Shown piece after piece: positions 15,882-25,974 of a DNA stretch of 43,421 nt (position 1 is its first letter; each line of letters starts with the position of its first letter). Under the pieces are notes generated by a model. That model saw only the letters and a list, made by a program, of their open reading frames with translations. It ran no database searches and had not been told where the DNA came from. The translations under genes were made by a program, and so were the position numbers. Source of the stretch: Desertifilum tharense IPPAS B-1220 (GTDB lineage Bacteria; Cyanobacteriota; Cyanobacteriia; Cyanobacteriales; Desertifilaceae); assembly GCF_001746915.1 (NCBI RefSeq), contig NZ_MJGC01000075.1, positions 1 to 43,421 on the forward strand, read 5' to 3'.

Positions 15882-18800
15882 ATGTTCAGCAAGTCCTGGA
15901 TTTGGCGCAGGTTACGGTACCTTCTTTTAAGTTTACTGGTTGTCAGCGCGATCGCGGGTTGTCGTTTCTTCACCCTTACCCCTGGGAACCCACCCTTAGC
16001 CGAAGTCGCCGCACTTCCCCTTCCCCAACTTCCCAATTGGATAGAACAAATTAGTCCAACCGGGAAAGCCCAACCCTTAAACCAGATTCGGATTATCTTT
16101 AAAGAACCTTTAATTCCCCTAGAAAGCTTAGATAGTTCCGACCAACAGAAAATCTTAAATCAATTTGAAATTACCCCCGCCTTACCCGGAACCTTTCGCT
16201 TCCTAACGCCTCGGATGGTGGGTTTTCAAGCCGATAAAGCCATCCCCTTCGCCACGCGAGTTCAAGTCACCCTCAAAGCAGGCTTATCCGACTTAAGCAA
16301 TCATCGCTTAGAAGAAGATTTAGCTTGGACGTTTAACACCGAACCCATCCAAATTTCTAACCTTCCAGGAAAAGAAGCTTACCCCGGCGCAGGCATTGAA
16401 CCCATTAGCCTCAGACCCAACTTAAAATTCACCTCCAATGTTGAACTAGACCTCACCTCCCTCGAACAACACCTGCAACTGATTCCCCAGGACAAAAACC
16501 AGAAAATTCCCTTAAAAATTGAACTCGCCAAACCCGAAACTCAAACTCAAAATCCCGAAGCAGAATTCAACCCAGCCAGCCGTACCTGGGACTACGCCAT
16601 TATCCCCCAGAAAAACTTAGAAAAAGCCACAAAATATCAACTCCAAATCTCCACAGGCGTCCGTCCGGCGAATGGCAACTTAGCCAGCGAAATTCCCTTC
16701 ACTACTCAAGTCAATACCTATGCTCCCTTCGCCTTTGAAACGCTATCCTATTACGGACAACCCGACGCTGGAGGAACTTACGGACGCTTTACTCAAGGTA
16801 GCGCCCAACTCAAATTTAATAATCCCATTGATGCCAAGACTGCTGAAGCCAATATCAGCATTAGTCCGCCACCCAAAGATTTACCCAAACTCATTCAAGC
16901 TTACGACAACGATCGCTTAGTCAGTCTCAACCCTTGGGCGATGGAACCCAATACTAACTATACAATTACAGTTGGCGAAAATCTCAAAGATAAGTTTGGG
17001 CAAACCCTCAGTCAGCCTGCTAAAATTCAATATCAAACCAGCGATGTAGCTGGAAGCCTCTGGGTACCCACTGGGCTGAATATCTTCCCCACCGGACAAG
17101 ATTTACAACTGAATATTGAAACGATCAACTTACCCGATGCCAATTACCAAGCTGAGTTTCGCGTCGTTCAACCCACCGACTTAGTTTATGTCGATTCTGC
17201 CTATCCCAGGGGCAATGGTTACGACTTACTTTCCTCGCCCAATCGTTGGCAAACATTTAGCGCCGCTAGCCCCAAGAATCAAATCCAAACTTCGCCTGTA
17301 AACCTGCGCCAACAACTGGGGGGCGAAACTGGATTGTTAGCCTATGGCGTCCAAGCCAAAACCAATTCTTATCTACAAGAAGGTCGCACTCAATGGCGAA
17401 CGGCGACCTATTACGGCATGGTTGAGTTAACAAATTTGGGGGTCTTTGCTCAATGGTTTCCCGAAATGGGAATAGTGCGCGTGCATCGCTTGACGGATGG
17501 CTTACCCGTTAGCAATGCGGTGGTAGAAATCTATCAATCCAAAATCGAAGCTAGGGCATTTCCTCAGCCTACCCCTTGCGCGACGGGAAACACCAATGCG
17601 GCGGGAATGTTAGTCTTAAATCGCGAAAACTTACAACAATGTGCGGGTGGCGAACGGTTTGCAGAAGCGCCCAGTTTACTTGTGATTGCCAAAGAGGGAC
17701 AAGATTGGGCATTTGCGCGGACTGAACCCTATAGCGGTATTTATGGTTATGACTTAAAGGTGGGTTGGCAGAGTAGCCAGCCGGAGTCTAGGGGAATTAT
17801 CTTCTCTGACCGTCGCTTGTACCAACCGGGCGAGAAGGCGGCTTTCACGGGGTTCGCCTATTATCTGCAAAATGGGGAAATTCGTCAGGATAGAAATGTC
17901 CGCTATGCGGTGACGTTGGAAAGTCCTGATGGGAAAACCCAGAGTTTGGGGAATTACACGACCAATGAGTTTGGCACGTTTTCCCTAGAGTGGAATTTAG
18001 AGAAAAACCAACCTTTAGGGAATTATATCCTGCGGGGTAAGAGCGATCGCGGGGTAGAGATTATTGGGGAGTTGCGGGTTGCTGAGTTTAAGCCGCCTAA
18101 CTTTAAAGTAGATTTAGACTTAAACCGCCAATTTGCCACAACGGGCGAGAACATTGAAGCGAATGCCCAAAGTCACTATCTATTTGGCGCACCCGTGGCG
18201 AAGGGTACGGTTAAATATTATGTAACGCGATCGCCTTTTGAGTTTACCCCCAAAGGTTGGGAAAAATTCGCCTTCGGTCAGCGCTGGTATTGGCCGGAAG
18301 AAAGACCGACTTTACAAAGCGATGTTCTACAAGCAACCCAAGAATTAGATAGCCAAGGACAAAGCCGAGAAACCTTTACCATTGGTTCAGATATCCCCTA
18401 CCCGATGACCTATCGGGTGGATGCGGAAGTCTCTGATATTTCCAATCTCTCTGTCGCCAACTCGCAAACCCTGACCGTATTACCTAGCGATAAAGTGATT
18501 GGCTTACAATCTAACTTTGTCGCTGATGCGGGTAAACCCTTTAACCTCCAGCTTATCGTCACAGAACCCACGGGGAAAGCCATTTCTGGAGAACGAGTTC
18601 GCCTGGAATTGCAGCAAATGGACTATAGCAGCGTGACGCGAGTGGTGGAAGGCGGCGCAACGGCCCAAAACCAAGTGGAATATACCACAGTCGCTACCCA
18701 AGAAGTCCGTTCGGGAAACCAACCGCAAACCGTTTCCCTGACGCCACCCCAGTCAGGGGCCTATCGCATTCGGGCAAACTTTGCCAATGCTAAAAATAAC

Positions 18801-21602
18801 GCAACGGCAACCGATTGGCAAATTTGGGCCACGGGAGAAGAGGGGGTTCGCTGGCGCAACAATGATAACCGCCTGGAGGTGAAACTGGATAAAGACACCT
18901 ACAAGCCCGGAGAAACGGCAACTGCCCTGTTACAATCCCCCTATCCTGAAGGGGAGTTATACTTTGCTGTCGTTCGCGATAAACCCCTCTATCAGCGCGT
19001 GACGCGGGTGAAGGGAGGTGCGCCGCAAATTCAGTTTCAGGTGACGCCAGAGATGTTACCCAACGCCGCAGTAGAGGCGGTTTTGGTTCGCCAAGGTCAG
19101 CCGATTTCCCAGGAAGAACCGGGTAAGATTGAGGAGTTATCGCGGATAGGGTTAGCGCCGTTTCAAGTCAACTTAGAGGAAAAATATCTGCAAGTTCAAG
19201 TCACGCCAACCCATACCGAACGCGAACCGGGAAGCCAGCAGACGGTACAACTGCAAGTTCGCGACAGCCAAAACCGTCCTATTCGCAGTCAGCTAACGGT
19301 GATGGTGGTGAATGAAGCCGTTTTGCAACTGAGTGGCTATCGTCCCCCGAATTTAGTCGAGACGGTTTATGCCGAACAACCCATTTCTACCCGATTTAGC
19401 GATAATCGTCCTGATGTAGTCTTGCAACCTGCCTCTTCTCCCATCGCTAAAGGGTGGGGATATGGCGGCGGCTTCTCTGTGGGTGCAGAAAGTACGCGCA
19501 TTCGCCGAGACTTCCAAGCCTTAGCCTATTATCAGGGTTCTGTCATCACCGATAACCAGGGGAAAGCCTCTGTGACTTTCTCTCTACCCGATGACTTAAC
19601 CACCTGGCGGGTAATGGCGGTGGCGACGGATGGAAATCTGAATTTTGGTCAAGGGGAAGCCACATTTATGACTACTCAGGCTCTCCTAGCTAACCCGATT
19701 TTGCCACAATTTGCGCGTCCGGGCGATCGCATTCTCGCAGGCCTCTCCATCACCAACAATACGGGAACCTCTGGGAATATCCAAGTTAACGGTGAAGTCA
19801 CGGGTAGCGCCAAGTTTGAAGGTAAGTCTAGCGCATCTGGGAAAACCCAAGCGGGAACCCAAGCCTATCGCTTCCCAATGGTGGTTGAAGGTACAGGCGA
19901 AGCTAAGGTCAAGTTTATCAGCCAACTGAATAACCTCAGCGATGCCTTTGAAGTTCCCTTAGAAATTCGCCCCTACGATATCACCGAACAGGTTATCGAA
20001 ACCGGAACCACCGACACCCAAGTCAGCATTGCTTTAAATGTAGATAAAAACGCGATTCCCCATGCAGGCGGCTTAGAAATTTCCCTGGCTAGTACCCTCA
20101 TCCCCGAAATAACCCTTCCCGCTTCGGAAACCTTCCAACAGGATGCGTTTCCCTTCCTCGAACCCGTCGCCAGTCAACTCTTAGTCGCCGCCAACCTGCA
20201 AATTCTCGGTCAACAATATAACCAAGATTTCTCTCATCTTGCCCTAACTGAGATTGAAACGCGCAACTTTGAGTTATTGCAACAACTGCAACAAACCGAT
20301 GGGGGGTTTGCTAGCTATCCCACTCAACAACAATCTGACCCGTTTGTCACCCCCTATGTCGCCGCAGCCTTAACCAAAGCTTCCCAAGCGGGGTTTAGCG
20401 TAGACGCCGGGATGCAAACCCAACTGCAAGCCTATCTGAAAAAGCTGCTAGCCAACCCCAGTCAAAATAATGCTTGTACAGATAACCTCTGTAAAGCCCA
20501 AATTCGCTTAAATAGTTTAATGGCACTCGCCGAAATGGGAGAAACGCGCAATGACTTCCTCTCGGATATCTACGCGCAGCGGTCGGAATTTGACCCCGTA
20601 ACCCAAATTAAACTCGCCCGCTACTTAACGCAAGTCCCCGAATGGCGACAAGAAGCGCAAACCCTCATCGCCGAGTTGCAAGAAACCCTCTCTATCCAAG
20701 GACGCAGCGCCACGGTAAACTTACCCGAACTGTATCATTGGTTGAGTTCGCCCACTGTCACCCAAGCACAAGCCTTGCGCCTATTTGTAGCGGAAAACCC
20801 GCGCAGCGAAACCAACAACCGCCTGCTACAAAGCCTCCTAGACTTGCGCCGCGAGGGAACCTGGGGGAGTACGTACAATAATGCAGAGGCGCTAACCGCC
20901 TTGGTGGAATACGCCAGAACCGAGTCTGCACCGCCTAACTTCTCGGCTAGCGTCAAACTGGGAAACCAAGTCTTAGGCAGTCCCCGGTTTACCGGTTATC
21001 GCAATTCTACCTGGTCGCAGACGATTCTCACCGCTGAGTTACCCAAGGGCAAGCATAACCTGGTGTTGCAAAAGTCGGGAAATGGCAAGCTACACTACCT
21101 CACCACCTACCGCTATCGCCTCCCCGGAAATTCCCCCGGACGCTTAAACGGGTTGCGCGTCATCCGGGAAGTCCGAACGGTGGGTGAAACCAAGGTCTTG
21201 CAAAAAACGGGACTTTATGCTATGGAGAAGCCATTTGCAGTGAAACCCGGACAAGTCTTTGATATCGGTCTGCAAATTATCACCGACCATCCGGTCAACC
21301 ATGTGGCAATTGTAGACCCATTGCCAGCCGGATTGGAAGCCGTGGATGCAAGTTTCCAAACCTCAACGCCCGCCCTAGAAGCCCAAGCCGATAGTTGGCA
21401 AATTGGCTATCAAACGATTGGGCGCGATCGCATTATCGCCTACGCCGACCGTCTCAGTCCAGGCGTCTACCAACTCCACTATCTCGCCCGTTCGGTTACG
21501 CCCGGAACCTATTCCTGGCCCGGCGCAGAAGCCCATCTGCAATACGCCCCCGAAGAGTTCGGCCGCACCGCTTCTACTACTTTAGTGGTTTCCGGGAGTT
21601 AG
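15882..21602 (+). CDS. Alpha-2-macroglobulin family lipoprotein (YfhM-like) lacking the thioester
   Basis: This giant lipoprotein has 1,906 residues. The signal peptide ends in the lipobox AIAGC, with Cys27 as the lipidation site. An N-terminal Ig-like region (about 50-450), macroglobulin (MG) domains, and an A2M core (GWGYGGGF near 1190, then FQALAYYQGSVITDNQGKA and FSLPDDLTTWRVMAVATD) are followed by the helical thioester/complement domain (about 1390-1680) and a C-terminal MG10-type domain. Bacterial A2Ms trap proteases in the periplasm and work with PBP1C, whose gene is divergent here. In E. coli YfhM the thioester is CLEQ; at the matching place (about 1423-1428) this protein reads FPFLEP, so the Cys is missing and the Gln replaced. 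It cannot form a covalent trap and may act sterically, like the thioester-less YfaS class. Confidence 0.93.
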   Translation: MFSKSWIWRRLRYLLLSLLVVSAIAGCRFFTLTPGNPPLAEVAALPLPQLPNWIEQISPTGKAQPLNQIRIIFKEPLIPLESLDSSDQQKILNQFEITPALPGTFRFLTPRMVGFQADKAIPFATRVQVTLKAGLSDLSNHRLEEDLAWTFNTEPIQISNLPGKEAYPGAGIEPISLRPNLKFTSNVELDLTSLEQHLQLIPQDKNQKIPLKIELAKPETQTQNPEAEFNPASRTWDYAIIPQKNLEKATKYQLQISTGVRPANGNLASEIPFTTQVNTYAPFAFETLSYYGQPDAGGTYGRFTQGSAQLKFNNPIDAKTAEANISISPPPKDLPKLIQAYDNDRLVSLNPWAMEPNTNYTITVGENLKDKFGQTLSQPAKIQYQTSDVAGSLWVPTGLNIFPTGQDLQLNIETINLPDANYQAEFRVVQPTDLVYVDSAYPRGNGYDLLSSPNRWQTFSAASPKNQIQTSPVNLRQQLGGETGLLAYGVQAKTNSYLQEGRTQWRTATYYGMVELTNLGVFAQWFPEMGIVRVHRLTDGLPVSNAVVEIYQSKIEARAFPQPTPCATGNTNAAGMLVLNRENLQQCAGGERFAEAPSLLVIAKEGQDWAFARTEPYSGIYGYDLKVGWQSSQPESRGIIFSDRRLYQPGEKAAFTGFAYYLQNGEIRQDRNVRYAVTLESPDGKTQSLGNYTTNEFGTFSLEWNLEKNQPLGNYILRGKSDRGVEIIGELRVAEFKPPNFKVDLDLNRQFATTGENIEANAQSHYLFGAPVAKGTVKYYVTRSPFEFTPKGWEKFAFGQRWYWPEERPTLQSDVLQATQELDSQGQSRETFTIGSDIPYPMTYRVDAEVSDISNLSVANSQTLTVLPSDKVIGLQSNFVADAGKPFNLQLIVTEPTGKAISGERVRLELQQMDYSSVTRVVEGGATAQNQVEYTTVATQEVRSGNQPQTVSLTPPQSGAYRIRANFANAKNNATATDWQIWATGEEGVRWRNNDNRLEVKLDKDTYKPGETATALLQSPYPEGELYFAVVRDKPLYQRVTRVKGGAPQIQFQVTPEMLPNAAVEAVLVRQGQPISQEEPGKIEELSRIGLAPFQVNLEEKYLQVQVTPTHTEREPGSQQTVQLQVRDSQNRPIRSQLTVMVVNEAVLQLSGYRPPNLVETVYAEQPISTRFSDNRPDVVLQPASSPIAKGWGYGGGFSVGAESTRIRRDFQALAYYQGSVITDNQGKASVTFSLPDDLTTWRVMAVATDGNLNFGQGEATFMTTQALLANPILPQFARPGDRILAGLSITNNTGTSGNIQVNGEVTGSAKFEGKSSASGKTQAGTQAYRFPMVVEGTGEAKVKFISQLNNLSDAFEVPLEIRPYDITEQVIETGTTDTQVSIALNVDKNAIPHAGGLEISLASTLIPEITLPASETFQQDAFPFLEPVASQLLVAANLQILGQQYNQDFSHLALTEIETRNFELLQQLQQTDGGFASYPTQQQSDPFVTPYVAAALTKASQAGFSVDAGMQTQLQAYLKKLLANPSQNNACTDNLCKAQIRLNSLMALAEMGETRNDFLSDIYAQRSEFDPVTQIKLARYLTQVPEWRQEAQTLIAELQETLSIQGRSATVNLPELYHWLSSPTVTQAQALRLFVAENPRSETNNRLLQSLLDLRREGTWGSTYNNAEALTALVEYARTESAPPNFSASVKLGNQVLGSPRFTGYRNSTWSQTILTAELPKGKHNLVLQKSGNGKLHYLTTYRYRLPGNSPGRLNGLRVIREVRTVGETKVLQKTGLYAMEKPFAVKPGQVFDIGLQIITDHPVNHVAIVDPLPAGLEAVDASFQTSTPALEAQADSWQIGYQTIGRDRIIAYADRLSPGVYQLHYLARSVTPGTYSWPGAEAHLQYAPEEFGRTASTTLVVSGS

Positions 21603-21621
21603 ATCGCTCTTTTCCTCAATT

Positions 21622-21656
21622 AAAGCGGGGCAAATACTGAGTTTGTCCCGTTTTTT
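21622..21656 (+). terminator. Rho-independent terminator after the alpha-2-macroglobulin gene
   Basis: AAAGCGGGGCAAA pairs with TTTGTCCCGTTTT (one G-U pair in the core) around the loop TACTGAG, directly followed by T residues. It lies about 20 bases after the stop codon. Confidence 0.8.
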
Positions 21657-21803
21657 AGTGTCAAAAGTCACGAATTATTACAACAAAGACCGATCCTGCA
21701 TAAAAGCAACCCCTATTGCCCGATAAGTCGATAGTGAAAGGCTCTTTGCAGGTCATCAGCCTTACTCTTACCTCACACTTACTTCAGTAAGGAAGTCTTT
21801 TTT

Positions 21804-24800
21804 ATGGTGATTCAAGGCACTCCCCAAGCAGATTTTATTATCGGAACGCCAGATAACGACACTATTCTGGGTTTAGAAGGGGATGACGCGATTTTAGGCA
21901 ATCAAGGCGATGACTTACTCTATGGTAATCAAGATCGCGATCGCCTCTGGGGAGGAAAAGGCCGAGACACCCTCTATGGTGGCAAAGATGACGATACCTT
22001 GTACGGCAACCAAGGAGAAGACTACCTTCAGGGTAACAGCGGCAATGATGTCCTCTACGGAGGAAAAGACAACGACATTCTCCGGGGTGGAAAAGATAAC
22101 GACTCCCTTTTTGGCGACTTAGGTAACGATGTCCTTTACGGTGACTTAGGCAACGATACCCTCACCGGAGGTGCAGGACGCGATATCTTTGTGCTTAGAC
22201 AAGGCAGAAACTGGATTACTGACTTTACCCAAGGTGAAGATTTACTAGGTCTAGAAGGACTTACATTCAGTCAACTTGCCATTACCCAAAGCGGGAATAA
22301 CACCCAAATTGCTATTCAGGCAACAGGTGAAGTCATTGGTATTTTACAAGGAATCAATAGTACCAATCTCAGCGCATCCGACTTTACCACCTCCCTCTCT
22401 CCGTTATCTTCACCTACTACTCCTCCAGTTACACCTCCCTCTCGTCCCCCAATAACCTCAATTCCAATAAATTCCTTATTTGTACCCGTAGATTCTAGTT
22501 TAGTCCCAGGGAACCCAGGAGAGAATGACCCTACCATTAGTCGCCAGAGGTTTGTTGATGTTAATTTCACCTTGCTTCCTGACACTGGAGGACAAACATT
22601 ACAACTTAACTTATTTGATGATGCAACTTTCAATGTCATCTTAGATGCGGTTAGACCTTCAACCGATAACTCCAGTACTGTAAGAATTGGTGAAATTGAA
22701 GGAATACCTGAAAGTCAAGTTATCTTAGTTAATGACGGCGAAGTTATATCAGGCAATATTAGTTTGCCAGATGGTAGATTTTTTCATATTCGCTTTGTTG
22801 GCAATAACGTACACGCTATTCGTGAAATCGATCCCGCAAAATTGCCTCAAGGAGACCCAACAGACACCTTACCAGGTGCAGAGCCAAATAATGGCTTAAG
22901 CAATTCTGAAGCCGAACATTTTTCAAGTCAGTTTCTCAATAGCAGTGCTGAATTTGGGAGTAGTTTTAGTGCAGTGGCAGATGAGACTTCTCTGCTAGAT
23001 GTGATGGTTGTTTATACCCCATCTTCGCGTTTAGCAGCCCAAGGAAATACTGCCTTAAACACCTTAATCAACTTGGCTGTTGAAGAAACAAACTTAGGTT
23101 ATGCAAAGAGTGGAGTCATTCAGCGTATACGCCTCGTGCATACAGCCGAAGTTGCCTATACAGAAACTGCCAATGAACCTTTTAGTAATGCGTTAGATGC
23201 TGTCACCAAGCCTGCTGATGGCTTAATTGATAATGTACATAGTCTTCGGAACACTTATAGCGCTGATTTAGTTAGTTTTTGGATTAATGATAATAGGTCT
23301 GGTGGATTAGGTTGGGTAATGCAAAATCCTTCCTATGGATTTGAGAATTATGGGTTCAGTGTAGTGCATTATGGATTTGCTTCAGGACCCAGTTATTCTT
23401 TTGCTCATGAATTTGGACATAACCAAGGCGCTACTCACAATATAGAAGATGCCTATAATCAGCAAGGGCAGATAGTTTCAGGGGCTTTTCCTTACTCTTT
23501 TGGCTATCGAGATCCTGGTGGAGCATTTCGCACCATTATGGCTTATGATATCCGAAATTCCTTTGGTTTTGGGACTGTTCCACCTATCAATTATTGGTCA
23601 AATCCCGACTTAACATATCAAGGAAGACCTTTAGGAATACCTGGACAAGCAGATAATCGCTTAACGCTCAATAATACCCGGATGTTTGTTGGCAATTGGA
23701 GACAGTCTAATGACAATCTTGTTAATGCCAGAGTTATTAGCGGTTCGTCTATTACAGCAACAGCGCTGAATGTGAATGCAACTAAAGAGATTAGCGAACC
23801 TAACCATGCAGGAATGGTTGGAGGTAAATCTATTTGGTGGAGTTGGACAGCACCTCGTTCTGGTTCTGTAACGATTAATACGACAGGTAGCCAAATTGAT
23901 ACGCTGTTAGTTGTTTACAGAGGAAATAATGTTGCTAGCCTTATTCCTGTGGCAAATAATGATAATGCCTCTCCTGAAGTCCTGACCAGTCAACTGACTT
24001 TTGACGCTGTTGCAGGTCAAACCTATAAGATTGCAGTAGATGGGAAAAACAATACCTTTGGAGAAATTCAACTCAGCCTTCAGCAAGAATCTTCTCCTTC
24101 AAACTCTCCTATAATTCTTCTCAGCGATGTAGCAGCAGGAATTGGAGGTTTTGCGATTAATGGAATTAATACTGGTGATATTTTTTTACAGCTTAATGAG
24201 GTGAGTCATGCAGGAGATGTTAATGGCGATGGATTTGATGATATTATTATTGGTTCCTTGTTTGTCAATGAAAGTGCTGGACAGGTTTATCTAGTATTTG
24301 GCAAAAATAACACTAACCCTATCAATCTTACCAATCTTAACAATAACGGTTTTATTGCTGATGGGTTAAATACAAATGAACGAGCAGGAGCTTCCGTTAG
24401 TAATGCTGGTGATGTTAATGGGGATGGATTTGACGATGTGATTTTTGGTGCCCCCTATGTTAATAGCCTTGCTGGACAGTCCTATATTATTTTTGGTGGA
24501 ACGAATAACCCTCCAGTTAACTTAACTAATCTAGGAAATAGAGGATTTGTTATTAATGGACGTAATAATGGAGATAGGTCTGGTTTTCGTGTAAGTGGTG
24601 TTGGGGATGTAAATGGTGATGGATTGGATGATGTTTTAATTCGTGCTATTGAAGCGAACAACCGTCAAGGAGAAACGTATGTTGTATTTGGAAAATCCGA
24701 TAATAGTCCAGTCAACTTGAATAATTTAGAATCCAGAGGTTTTATTATTACTTCACCAAATCAACTAGGTTTTGGTGCTGGTTTAGCAGGAGATGTTAAT

Positions 24801-25970
24801 GGTGATGGATTAAGGGACTTAATTATACCAGGATTCCAAGCCGATCAAACAACTGGAAAAACATTTGTGGTTTTTGGTAAGCCTGATGATGACCCTATTG
24901 ATTTAGAAAATTTGGGCGCTCAGGGATTTGTTATTGATTTTCCCGAAAATTCCTCGAATTTCTTTTCTGGTAGTCTTGGAGATATTAGTGGAGATGGTCT
25001 AGATGATCTAGTTGTTTCGGTTGGAAATAGCACTGAATCTAGAGAAGCTTACGTTATTTTTGGAAAGGCTGATAATACCTCTATTGATTTAGCCAATCTA
25101 GGTGCTGGTGGTTTTAAAGTACAAGGTACTTCAAAGGGTGAATACTCTGCCTTATCAGTTGTCAATGCAGGAGATGTTAATGGTGATGGAGTCAATGATT
25201 TAATTCTTGGAACTATTAGTGGCAAGAAGGAATCTTTTGTTGTTTATGGTAAAGCCGATAGTAACTCAGTCGATTTAGATAACTTAGAAGGGCGTGGCTT
25301 TGAGATTAAAGGAGACGGTTATGGTGGAACTAGGGTAAGTGGTGGTGGAGATGTTAATGGTGATGGCTTTGCCGATCTCATTATTGGTGAATTTCCTAGT
25401 GAACTAGCTGGTCAATCTTATGTCGTTTTTGGTGGAAATTTCACGAACTCTGTGACGCAAATGGGTGGAATCAATGCAGATCGGTTAGTGGGAACGGCTG
25501 CACCGGATGTTTTGTTTGGCGCTCAGAATAATGATACTTTGATTGGCAATGGGGGAGCCGATGTTCTGAATGGGGGTGCGGGAGATGATTTGCTAGTTGT
25601 CAGCGATACTAACTTCAAGCGAATTGTGGGTGGAAATGGGATAGATACTCTGTTACTGGATGGATCTGGACTGAACTTGGATGTGACTCCCATTGCTAAC
25701 CGAAATAAGATTAAGGGTGTTGAGATTATTGACCTAACGGGTACAGGGGATAATACTTTTACGCTGAACTATGCAGGATTATTAAATCTTGTGGCTGAAG
25801 TTAGACCAAGCCGCATTACTGTGCTAGGAAATAGTGGCGATCGCGTTATTGCCGACTTAGCAGGCGTTGGCTTTACCCAAAGTAGTTCGGGAGACTTTAC
25901 GACCTATACCAAAGACAGCTTACAACTGGTAGTCAGTAATACGATTAATCAAAGCAGCATCATTATTTAG
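21804..25970 (+). CDS. RTX-repeat / metzincin metalloprotease / FG-GAP protein, probable type I secreted
   Basis: The 1,388-residue multidomain protein starts with calcium-binding RTX nonapeptides (about 8-125, GGKDNDILRGG type). A serralysin-like C-cap (about 125-195), a Pro/Thr/Ser linker (about 200-225), a pro-domain-like region (about 240-350), and a reprolysin-like catalytic domain (about 395-640) follow. The zinc motif is HEFGHNQGATH (His535, Glu536, His539, His545), with a Met-turn at IMAYD (Met579). A PPC-like beta domain (about 650-770), seven FG-GAP repeats with DVNGDGFDD calcium loops (about 780-1210), and a second RTX block with a C-terminal domain complete it. There is no signal peptide; RTX repeats and this C terminus suggest type I secretion, but no transporter is nearby. 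An AAGGA lies 11 bases before ATG 21804. The middle of the gene has fewer HIP1 sites and looser codon use than its neighbours. Confidence 0.9.
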   Translation: MVIQGTPQADFIIGTPDNDTILGLEGDDAILGNQGDDLLYGNQDRDRLWGGKGRDTLYGGKDDDTLYGNQGEDYLQGNSGNDVLYGGKDNDILRGGKDNDSLFGDLGNDVLYGDLGNDTLTGGAGRDIFVLRQGRNWITDFTQGEDLLGLEGLTFSQLAITQSGNNTQIAIQATGEVIGILQGINSTNLSASDFTTSLSPLSSPTTPPVTPPSRPPITSIPINSLFVPVDSSLVPGNPGENDPTISRQRFVDVNFTLLPDTGGQTLQLNLFDDATFNVILDAVRPSTDNSSTVRIGEIEGIPESQVILVNDGEVISGNISLPDGRFFHIRFVGNNVHAIREIDPAKLPQGDPTDTLPGAEPNNGLSNSEAEHFSSQFLNSSAEFGSSFSAVADETSLLDVMVVYTPSSRLAAQGNTALNTLINLAVEETNLGYAKSGVIQRIRLVHTAEVAYTETANEPFSNALDAVTKPADGLIDNVHSLRNTYSADLVSFWINDNRSGGLGWVMQNPSYGFENYGFSVVHYGFASGPSYSFAHEFGHNQGATHNIEDAYNQQGQIVSGAFPYSFGYRDPGGAFRTIMAYDIRNSFGFGTVPPINYWSNPDLTYQGRPLGIPGQADNRLTLNNTRMFVGNWRQSNDNLVNARVISGSSITATALNVNATKEISEPNHAGMVGGKSIWWSWTAPRSGSVTINTTGSQIDTLLVVYRGNNVASLIPVANNDNASPEVLTSQLTFDAVAGQTYKIAVDGKNNTFGEIQLSLQQESSPSNSPIILLSDVAAGIGGFAINGINTGDIFLQLNEVSHAGDVNGDGFDDIIIGSLFVNESAGQVYLVFGKNNTNPINLTNLNNNGFIADGLNTNERAGASVSNAGDVNGDGFDDVIFGAPYVNSLAGQSYIIFGGTNNPPVNLTNLGNRGFVINGRNNGDRSGFRVSGVGDVNGDGLDDVLIRAIEANNRQGETYVVFGKSDNSPVNLNNLESRGFIITSPNQLGFGAGLAGDVNGDGLRDLIIPGFQADQTTGKTFVVFGKPDDDPIDLENLGAQGFVIDFPENSSNFFSGSLGDISGDGLDDLVVSVGNSTESREAYVIFGKADNTSIDLANLGAGGFKVQGTSKGEYSALSVVNAGDVNGDGVNDLILGTISGKKESFVVYGKADSNSVDLDNLEGRGFEIKGDGYGGTRVSGGGDVNGDGFADLIIGEFPSELAGQSYVVFGGNFTNSVTQMGGINADRLVGTAAPDVLFGAQNNDTLIGNGGADVLNGGAGDDLLVVSDTNFKRIVGGNGIDTLLLDGSGLNLDVTPIANRNKIKGVEIIDLTGTGDNTFTLNYAGLLNLVAEVRPSRITVLGNSGDRVIADLAGVGFTQSSSGDFTTYTKDSLQLVVSNTINQSSIII

Positions 25971-25974
25971 ACCC

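Noticed and set aside
21804..25970. Serralysin (M10) protease
   Set aside because: The zinc motif HEFGHNQGATH lies in a reprolysin-like domain far from the N-terminal RTX block; the HExxHxxGLxHP form of serralysins is not met.
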